From the NCBI RefSeq assembly GCF_013373865.1, contig NC_050472.1, positions 17,081,636 to 17,145,635 of the forward strand: a DNA stretch of 64,000 bases, written 5' to 3'. The notes beneath the pieces were generated by a model, which had not been told where the DNA came from, did not search any database, and saw only the letters and a program-made list of their open reading frames with translations. The position numbers were made by a program, and so were the translations under genes. Shown here in pieces: positions 56,557 to 64,000 of the stretch (its first letter is position 1; every line of letters begins with the position of its first letter). The stretch comes from Monomorium pharaonis. Lineage: Eukaryota > Arthropoda > Insecta > Hymenoptera > Formicidae.

Positions 56557-57843
56557 ATACATATAATAAAAAATTAGTTTTTCACAAAAAAATTTTTGTT
56601 AAATAATTTTTTACGTAGATCAAGTCTTTATTTTAAAAAATGCAGTAAGTTAACATTTTTATATATTTTAAAAATAACAAGTTAAAATCAAAAATTAAAT
56701 CGTTAATTTTCAGAAAATTAAATTAAAATTAGTAACTATGTAACTATAGTTACTAATTATATATATGTGTGTTAAAAAAGTAAAGTTTTAAGTACAAAAG
56801 ATCACAAATATTTTATGTATTTTTTATAATAAAAAAATGTTGAATAAATTTAAAAAATATTTTGTTAAATTGTATAAAATATTTATATAATAATATAAAT
56901 ATTAATATTAAGAATAACGATTCAGAATAATAAGAACGTTGAATTTAAAAAAATATTGAGAATAATAAAAAAATATATAAGCAACATACCTCTGGTGCAC
57001 AATGTAAATTTTTTATTATCATTTCCATAAAAATGTTTTGTGTATTTGTTAAATCCAATGTTAATTTTTCCCATTTATTTTTCTGACGTAATTTCTTAAT
57101 TTTTTTACGCTGCAGCTCAATACATTTTTTTTTCTTATATAAATGTTTCTGCAGTTTTCTATTTTTTTTTTCACAGTATTTTGATACGTTGTGTTAAAAC
57201 TTTTTTGTCTTTGTGTTTCTTTTTTTACTGCTTCTGCATTATGAGTTGGCATTAAATTAGATTTGCACTGAACATTTTCTGTTATATTTGGATTTTTATC
57301 GTTATATAACTCTTCATCTATTTCTATTGTTCTATTATTACTATAAATTACTAATTCTTTTGGATTTTCATTACTACAACATGGTTGTTCATATGTTTCT
57401 ACTAATATATTAACATTAGGAATTGCAAATTCTTTTAAAACTCGTCGTTTTGTATAATCGCAAATCAGATCATTAGAAAAATGCAAAGTGCAAATTCTTA
57501 ATTTATCCAATCTCTCTTTTGGTGCATCTGTAAAAAAAATAAAAATTATATACATTAATTTATATACATTGAATACATAAATTATCAACCTAATAATCAA
57601 TTGCTGTAAAATAGTATGCTAAATTGGTAAGTAATAACATGCGTGGTTTATTATGTGGTTATAAAAATGTAATAGCCAACCCTTTCCCACACAGAACAAA
57701 TCATTGTCGAGCTGTAAGTCTGGACATCGGGATATGAGCCATATAATAAAAATCAGTAAAAAATCATGAACGTTGTTTAAAGATTGGCACTAATTTTTTT
57801 TGTGAATTTACTAAATAATTACTTTTTGATTAAATATATCTGA

Positions 57844-57878
<35 letters not shown>

Positions 57879-58273
57879 CATTTTACATATTTCGTACTTT
57901 TAATTTTATATTTATTAACTTAATATTATTTCTCAATGAAAAAAAATCACAATAGTGTTGAACAATTTTATTTTTTAATTTCCTTTTTATCCCAACCCTC
58001 TGCCCCTCCTCGCGCGCGCGTGTGTGTGTGTGTGTGTGTGCGTGCGTGGGTGCATGCGTAAGTGCGTGTGTGTGTTCGAAGAAAATGTGAAGAAGCATAA
58101 ATACATTAAACTTTTTCAATAATTTTGTTAATTATGTTTATAAACTTACTAATTAAATCTGTTCTCTGGATTGCTATCAACCAGCTTTTTCTTCTTCGTT
58201 CATCTTTCGGAAATACATCCAACGGAATTTGTTTATTTGATGTGCACTTGGGCACGCAACATTTATAAACCAT

Positions 58274-58601
58274 GGTGATTTGAAAAAGCACTTAGCTAAG
58301 AATCGATCACACAGCACGTCAATTACTATATTAAGCATAAATTTTATACACAATCACAGTGTTCGCACTCTAATTAATTATTAATAAAAACTGATAAATA
58401 TTCTAAATCGGATTATAATAGCAACACCGTAACACCGTAATACACCACGTAATTCAGCGTGATGCTGCGTACATAATGTCCAAAAACAATTGAGAAACTA
58501 AACAAGCTAAGTTTACGCGGTTAAGTTTATGGACAGAACGGGGAAAGACGTGAGGGGAAAGCAGATTGTGCTGCCGCCTGGAACATCCACCCAATAACTA
58601 C
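58274..58601. other. Upstream region of the P element
   Basis: Presumed promoter/5' end of the P element, followed by a more GC-rich stretch (58500-58600). The tandem ACACCGTAACACCGTAAT at 58424-58441 is visible. No terminal inverted repeat found. Confidence 0.4.
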
Positions 58602-58820
58602 GGCCGGTATTCATAGTCCAGACTCAAGCATTCTCTTAAGATTTTCTTGATTAAGACCATCTTGTTTGTAAAAGCTCGACTTAAGACATTATGTATTCAT
58701 AGTTTTAAAATAAGACGATCTTTATAAAGAAATTGACACTTTCTTTTGCTTAAGATTTTCTTACTGAAGTTAACGCTTAAGATGATCTTATTTTACTTTC
58801 GGTAATCTTCGGGATTTTTC
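58602..58820. promoter_or_regulatory. Harbinger 2 left end with CTTAAG motifs
   Basis: Four CTTAAG palindromes (for example TCTCTTAAGATTTTC, GACTTAAGACATT, GCTTAAGATGATC) within about 200 bp of the terminus. Probable binding sites of the element-encoded SANT protein, by analogy. Confidence 0.5.
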
Positions 58821-58968
58821 TGATGTATCAGCCAATGAAGTGTTGTGTTTAAATTAGAAAGAATTCTGCAAGTTCACGTCTACACGTTTTTATTATTAAT
58901 GTATTAAATTTTGGTGGATTTCTTTCTGGCGCCGCATTATTACATATTTAAAAATTATTATTTGAAAA

Positions 58969-61835
58969 ATGGCAAGTAATAAGAAACATTATACTGATGC
59001 AGAAAAAAAATTTTTTTTACGAATTTTGGTAAAATATTCGCACATTATCGAAAGAAAAAAAAGTGATGCCACAACCTTAAAAGACAAAGAAGAAGCATGG
59101 AACCAGATTTGTGATTCATACAATTTATCGTCTATTATTACAAGTAAGGTAAGAATTTGAATAATTTTTTAATTAGCTATTAATTGTGTAAAATAGAAAT
59201 GTCAGTTATATTTGGGAAAAATATATGACATTTAAGGTTAAGACAATGTCAGACCGGGCGTATAACAGAGAAAATCAGGAATAGAAATTAAATATTAAAT
59301 ATTAAGGCAAGAGAGGAAGAGAAAGATCTTTTTTTCCCCTAATATTTATTATTAAATTTTTATTCTTAATATTTTCTTTATTGTCGCAAGGTCTCATATT
59401 AAGCTATATCGTAGACTAAATTAGAAAGCCTTCTAATCAATGTACATCAATATGCACATAATATCTCAATTTTGCCCAAAAATGGAGTTAGAAGGTTTTA
59501 TAATTTAGCCGACGATATTATGAATGGGAGTGGCTTACTTGGACACAATACAATTGGACACAGTGCAGATGGACACGTTGCAAATAGATACAAAATAATG
59601 TACACGGTTCAAATGGACAGTTTATTTGGTCTATTTGCAACGTGTTCATTTGCATTGTGTCCAAGTGAAGGCCACTCATTATAAATACTTTATTTTTTTA
59701 CATTTAATAATGTAATAAATTATTACAGAGAAGTAGTCAACAACTTAAAAAATTGTGGAGTAATCTAAAATCAACACAGAGAGATGCTCTTACGCATGAA
59801 AAACAAGCTCGTCTGTCAACAGGTGGTGGGCCTGAACCTACATCTGCTGAAATTGACCCTGATATTGCTGCAATAGCACCCAATTTGATGACAACGGCAC
59901 CGACATTATTTTCATCAAATTTATCAGATGAAGTAATACAAGGTAATTACATCTTTATTTTATTAATATAATCATCAAAAGATAATAGCGAATAATATAT
60001 TGTTTTAAAACGATAATAGAGAATCTTAAATGATGTAGAACCAACGAATAATATATTGTTTTAGAACGACAACAGAGAATCTTAAATGACGATTGCATTC
60101 CTGAGGAATTATTAACTAAATATGTAGAAAATGAATCATCTGTTGATGACAATTTTAAAGAAGTCACTAATGAGAATTTAATTATTGTACGTGATACAGA
60201 AGGTATAATGACTAATTTTATTGATACTTTCTGTTAACAAATTTATTTGCAAATTATATTTAAAACTGATGACAATGACTTTAATGTTATAGAATCAAAC
60301 AGTGAGATCGATGAAGCTGATAAAGAAAATACTGATATATTAAATACCAAACATGCAATACTTAGTAACTATAAAGGTAATTTTATCAATGTCTATTTTT
60401 ACTGTATAAAATTGCATGCGCATGTATTTATATTAATATATTTACTTTTTTCATAATCTGTATTAGTAATAAAAAGTATAAGAATATAATTTTATAATAG
60501 TTTAAGAATATAATATTATAATAAAGTAGCATATCTTTTTGCTCGTAAATTTATCATAGAAGTTGTGAAAAGCAAGTAATTGTATATACACTTAGTCGAA
60601 AAAAAAAACGATACACCTAAAATTTGTCAAAAAATCACTAAACTTCAAACAACGATAACTACGCGAGTAATAAAGGTAGGAAGGTTTCTAAAAAAAGAAA
60701 TTAAAGCTTCAAATGTCTACTTTAAGAATCGATTTATTAAAATTTTGCGTAATAATTTTTTTAAAAATGGCGTATGACAAAGCGAGAGCATGCGAAATTG
60801 AAAAATATTGATCCGAGTTTGCAACGATCCATGGCGTGAGGCAAGTATCGCAACTTAATTGGATAAAAAGCATGCAATAGAACAGAGATTCCCCTTCAAA
60901 ATGCTTTTCTACTTGTCTCGATACGATGATTTTTCGCTGAGATATACGCATTTAAAGTAAAAAAACTGCCTTTTTATTCAAATGCGCATATTTCAGCGAA
61001 AAATCATCGTATCGAGACGAATAAAAAAGCATTTTGAAGGGAAGACTCTGTACTACCACATGCTTTTTATCCCATTAAGTTGCGACACTTGCCTCACGCT
61101 ATGGATTGTTGCAAACTCGGATCAATATTTTTCAATTTCGCATGCTCTCGCTTTGTCATACGCCGTTAAAAAAAAATTATTACGCAAAATTTTAATAAAT
61201 CGATTCTTAAAGTAGACATTTAAAGCTTTAATTTCTTTTTTTAGAAACCTTCCTATCTTTATTACTCGCATAGTTATCGTTGTTGGAAGTGATTTTTTGA
61301 CAAATTTTAGGTGTACCTCTTTTTTTCGACTGAGTGTATTTATCGTTATTATATTAATCTCAATACTAAATTTTTATTTTATTAGTTATTATAATATATA
61401 TTTTAATAAATGTATGATTTTCTTTATTCGAAAGCATCTACATCGAAAAATGTGCCTGTACAAAAGAAACGTATATTAGAGGATATCAATGATATTGGTA
61501 AGAAAATATATCGTATTTTTATCGTTATATTTGCATGTAAATACTAATAATTGTAATGTTTTTTTTAAATAGTAGTACTTACACCAAAGAAGGAAATAAA
61601 GAAACTACAACTGGAAAATGAAGAAAATAATAATGAAAAATTGTTGAATCTGAAACGAATAAAATCTATAATTGATCGAGAGCAGCAATTAGCAAATTTA
61701 AATATACGACATCAAGAAGTAATTCAAAAACTTGAAATAGACCATCTCAAAGAAAAGTATGCCTTGGAAATTCGTGCAGCTACTGCTGCCGCTGAATTAT
61801 CGGAATTATTACTTAAAGAAAAACAAAATAAATAA
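58969..61835 (+). CDS. Harbinger 2 SANT/Myb-like DNA-binding protein
   Basis: Exons 58969-59148 (MASNKKHYTDAEKKFFLRIL...EEAWNQICDSYNL, SANT/Myb-like helices with conserved Trp), 59729-59942 (RSSQQLKKLWSNLKSTQRDA, third helix; then TGGGPEPTSAEIDPDI), 60065-60202 (RQQRILNDDCIPEELL), 60290-60376 (SNSEIDEADKENTDILN), about 61433-61495 (ASTSKNVPVQKKRILEDIND) and 61574-61835 (a helical tail, LANLNIRHQEVIQKLEIDHL). Junctions are GT-AG and the phases I checked agree. It matches the second protein of PIF/Harbinger elements, which binds the element ends and imports the transposase. A foldback element and a palindromic miniature element sit in two introns. The frame appears intact. Confidence 0.75.
59526..59681. 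mobile_element. Foldback element 4 (short copy)
   Basis: Ends GAGTGGCTTACTTGGACACA and the inverse of TGTCCAAGTGAAGGCCACTC. The arms are short TGGACAC-type units meeting near 59625. No G-rich centre or GT tract, so this is a minimal form. Located in the first intron of the SANT gene. Confidence 0.8.
59985..60105. repeat. Tandem duplication of the intron-exon 3 boundary
   Basis: GAATAATATATTGTTTTA followed by an (A/G)AACGA(T/C)AA(T/C)AGAGAATCTTAAATGA(T/C)G-type stretch occurs twice, about 56 bp apart (59990 and 60046). Only the second copy keeps the TTTAG acceptor; in the first it reads TTTAA. Confidence 0.75.
60589..61336. mobile_element. 748-bp nearly perfect palindromic miniature element (TA duplication)
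   Basis: Ends CACTTAGTCGAAAAAAAA and the inverse of TTTTTTTCGACTGAGTG, flanked by TA at 60587-60588 and 61337-61338. The two arms (about 370 bp each) match through the GCGAGAGCATGCG and CGATACGATGATTTTTCGCT landmarks around a 10-bp centre near 60962. Tc1/mariner-type target. Lies in a SANT gene intron. Confidence 0.85.
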
Positions 61836-62416
61836 ACGCGGTTATTTTATATTTTTATAAGTTTGAATAAGTATTTAAAAAAGTACAAAAATTATTTTTT
61901 AGTTTTATATATTATTGCTGTTACTATGTAGTAAATACTATTAAAAAGAATAATATTTTATTTTATACAATATTACTATTACATATACGTAGTAAGTTAT
62001 ATCAAAAAGTACTACCAAAAAGAATTATTATTTTAGTTTTACGTATTACTTGTTATGTAATATTATGTGCATTACTACTACTATGCGATGTTATGTGATA
62101 TTTAGTATGTAATTATTTTTTTAGTTTTAATTAAAATCATATCTACCGTTAACGATAAAAAAAAATTAAAAAAACCAAGAGTATTTTATTTGTCTGTAAT
62201 AAAAGTTACGTTGAATGCAGTTTGTTTCGTTTTCATCTTATAAATAAATAAAATGTGATGGATATAATAGTAAAAAATTGTTTCATATTTTACTGAAAAT
62301 AATTACCATTTTATTTGATTGTACAAAATTTATTTTTTCTTTCTCATAAAACTGTCGAATTTTATATTTAGTTTATGTAACCATTTTATTAATATGTAGA
62401 TATATAATACATAACA
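61836..62416. other. AT-rich interval between convergent Harbinger 2 genes
   Basis: AT-rich with repeated TATTACT/TAGTA-type motifs (61910-62110). Holds the 3' untranslated parts of both genes; no other feature. Confidence 0.6.
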
Positions 62417-63759
62417 TCAGTTAAACATACGAGTAATCATTGCTTCGCGAGCAGCAAATCCATCTATTGCATTATTATTAGGTTCATGTACAGGTACTTC
62501 TTCATAATCATAGAGTTCATCATCGTCCGGTAACACATCATTAAAAATTAACGACATATTGTGTAATACAGCACATGCTACAACAATCGTTGTAGACGTA
62601 ATAAGTTTTGTTGTTAGTCCTCGTGATAGGCAAGGAAATCGTCTTTTCCATACGCCGTAAGTTCTTTCTACTATTAGTCTTGTCCTACATTGTATATCGT
62701 TGTAACTACAACATAATGATTTATGATGCACAAATATTTTTATTTATAAATATTTTTCAAAAGAGAAGGCTTTTTTACCTCATTTCTTCATCGGTTCTAG
62801 GATTTGGTATTGGTGTCATTAAAAATGGTAAACATGGATATCCTCTGTCACCAACAAGTATACCACCATCTAACTGATTTTCGATGTATCGTATGCATAA
62901 TAAAGAATTTTGAAATATTCGGCTATCATGTGCGCTACCAGGCCACTCTGGTACAATGTCCAAAAATTCCATCCTGGGCCCAACAACAGTCTGTAAAATA
63001 CATATATTATTCATAAAAAAATGTATTATCAAAAATAAACAAAAAATAGTACAAAAAATAATGCATACTTGCACATTAAGTGAAAAATATCCCTTTCTAT
63101 TTCTATAGATTTCACTTATATTTTGAAATCTTGTATCCACTAATCTTACATGGGTACAATCAATAGCACCATCCACGCCAGGGAGACCAATAGCTCCATT
63201 TCCCTTTCCAAGATTATTAAATAATCGTCGATTTTCATTTCGCATTTCTTGATCCTGTGGCATTTTTATATACTCCTTAAGCAAGCTGGCAATTAATAAG
63301 CTTACGAAAAACGATTCTTGATGTAGTTGATTGCGAAACGGTCATTATATCACCGAGAAGAAGCTGAAAAAATTAAATATAATTATTTTATTATTTTAAA
63401 TTAATTATTACTAATAAATTTAGAATACTAATAAATATATTCTCTTTCTCTGTATTAGACATACGTACCTGAAAACTTGCAGTTGCATAATATCTTAAAC
63501 ATATTAACAATTGTATTACTGGTGAAATCGGCAGACCACGATTATTAATTTTTGCTAATCCTTCTTCAATTTTTGGTAATATACCATATAGAATGGAATC
63601 TTTATCAAATCTATAGCGTTTTTTAAATTGTAAATTATTGTAGAATTCAAAAGGGTTTTGTCCATCGCGAATGTATCGTTTTCGTATTCGTACACGTTCC
63701 ACATTTTCAAAATCATCTTCGATATCTTCAATATCACTAATTTGTCCTATTAACTCCAT
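62417..63759 (-). pseudogene. Harbinger 2 transposase (HARBI1-like), one frameshift
   Basis: Exons: 63759-63469 (MELIGQISDIEDIEDDFENV..., RFDKDSILYGILPKIEEGL, LICLRYYATASFQ), 63363-63069 (LLLGDIMTVSQSTTSRIVF, then after a one-base shift near 63305 SLLIASLLKEYIKMPQDQEM and GVDGAIDCTHVRLVD with the first catalytic Asp), 62990-62779 (TVVGPRMEFLDIVPEWPGSAHDSRIF, second Asp; GGILVGDRGYPCLPFLMTP) and 62705-62417 (YNDIQCRTRLIVERTYGVWK, catalytic Glu; AVLHNMSL; stop 62417-62419). Splice sites are GT-AG and the exon 3-4 junction codon reads through. The length and all DDE residues match working family members; only one base separates this copy from an open frame. The exon 1 start ATG at 63759 follows the element's subterminal region. 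Confidence 0.85.
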
Positions 63760-63779
63760 TTATTATATTTAATAATCTA

Positions 63780-64000
63780 TTTACAAAAATAAGATTATCT
63801 TAAGTCATGTACGACGTTGACTTGAAAATCTAACCTTACTTTCTATTAAATATAGTCTTATTCCATTCAAATAAGACCGCCTTATTTGATTATGAATCTA
63901 ACTAGTTTTAAGATAGACTTAAGAAGTTACTATGAATCATAATAGAATAAGATTATCTTCATGAAGGTAAAGCTTAAGACAATGCTTAAGGAAATCTTAG
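63780..64000. promoter_or_regulatory. Harbinger 2 right end with CTTAAG motifs (cut by window end)
   Basis: Four CTTAAG sites (TATCTTAAGTCATG, GACTTAAGAAGTT, GCTTAAGACAATGCTTAAGG) mirror those at the left end. Also likely holds the transposase promoter. Confidence 0.5.

Larger units (their letters stand above)
52288..58273 (-). pseudogene. P-element transposase (THAP9-like), five exons, near complete
   Basis: Exons on the minus strand: 58273-58150 (MVYKCCVPKCTSNKQIPLDV, THAP Cys pair and Trp), 57527-56990 (LRICTLHFSNDL, THAP His; ends in a coiled coil LQKHLYKKKKCIELQRKK reached through a one-base shift in an A-run), 54587-53999 (GQRYNAKQKTFALTLYK; KVCILMWDEVSIQPKLTYD, catalytic core; FEDWGNNRTQKFADHALFFM), 53904-53587 (NEIIPLYDPPHLIKGIRNN, catalytic segment) and 53390-52288 (NQDPLENFFGQVRSHAVRN; stop at 52288-52290). 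All junctions have GT-AG. The catalytic and THAP residues are present; the visible defect is the A-run shift near 57180. The intron between exons 2 and 3 holds an LTR insertion and a miniature element. Terminal repeats were not identified. Confidence 0.85.
58602..64000. mobile_element. PIF/Harbinger element 2, nearly complete
   Basis: Left terminus GGCCGGTATTCATAGTCC at 58602. The right side reaches the window end with GACAATGCTTAAGGAAATCT, the inverse of the sequence at about 58625-58650, so the missing end should be only a few dozen bases. Carries a SANT/Myb gene (+, 58969-61835) and a DDE transposase (-, 63759-62417) arranged convergently, plus two nested small elements. The subterminal regions contain the palindrome CTTAAG four times on each side. 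Confidence 0.9.

Overview
The window looks like heterochromatin-like, transposon-saturated DNA from an arthropod, most likely an insect and possibly a hymenopteran such as an ant. That guess rests on the mix of element families and on intron/exon style (GT-AG introns, AT-rich spacers); no host gene in the window fixes the species. I see no tRNA, rRNA, operon or prokaryotic feature. Nearly every recognisable coding region belongs to a transposable element, and nesting is up to three levels deep.

Layout, left to right. 1-3640: decayed DIRS-like tyrosine-recombinase retrotransposon. 3720-6130: long palindromic DNA element with TA target duplication. 6311-8528: hAT element turned into a palindrome. 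8709-18000: a 9.3 kb Tc1-like palindrome (TA duplication) with a 5 kb PIF/Harbinger element at its centre (10653-15651; SANT/Myb gene on +, transposase on -). 18159-19228: piggyBac-like remnant between TTAA sites. 19390-26640: hAT pseudogene split by a full-length purine-rich LINE (21270-26534) with a 13-bp target duplication; the LINE carries a 109-bp miniature element. 26640-31150: spacer, an unexplained GC-rich block, and a miniature element made of three direct units plus one inverted unit. 31155-35162: minus-strand DUF4806-like pseudogene, broken by an LTR insertion that carries a foldback element. 35394-40093: pogo-like (CENP-B type) transposase pseudogene, also split by an LTR insertion. 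40094-46440: miniature elements, two more foldback elements, a Penelope-like fragment with a hammerhead-ribozyme-like motif, and a second copy of the LINE. 46460-51210: another palindrome with a mariner-like transposase fragment at its centre and a solo LTR in one arm. 52288-58273: a multi-exon P-element (THAP) transposase on -, with an LTR insertion in an intron. 58602-64000: a second, nearly intact PIF/Harbinger element (SANT gene on +, transposase on -) running to the window end.

Themes. First, three transposons of different superfamilies (hAT, Tc1, mariner-like) have been palindromised: part of the transposase is lost and one terminus is present as an inverted copy at the other end. Second, a foldback family occurs at least four times; its arms are degenerate short repeats around GGACACRGT, and three copies share a conserved centre with a G-rich hairpin and a GT tract. 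Third, four insertions are bounded by 4-bp target duplications (ATAT, AGTT, CAAG, ATAC) and behave as solo LTRs; two of them carry the 11-mer TGGCGCCCAAC about 115-123 bp inside their 3' end. Intact or nearly intact machinery is limited to the second Harbinger element and, less so, the P element and the first Harbinger element.
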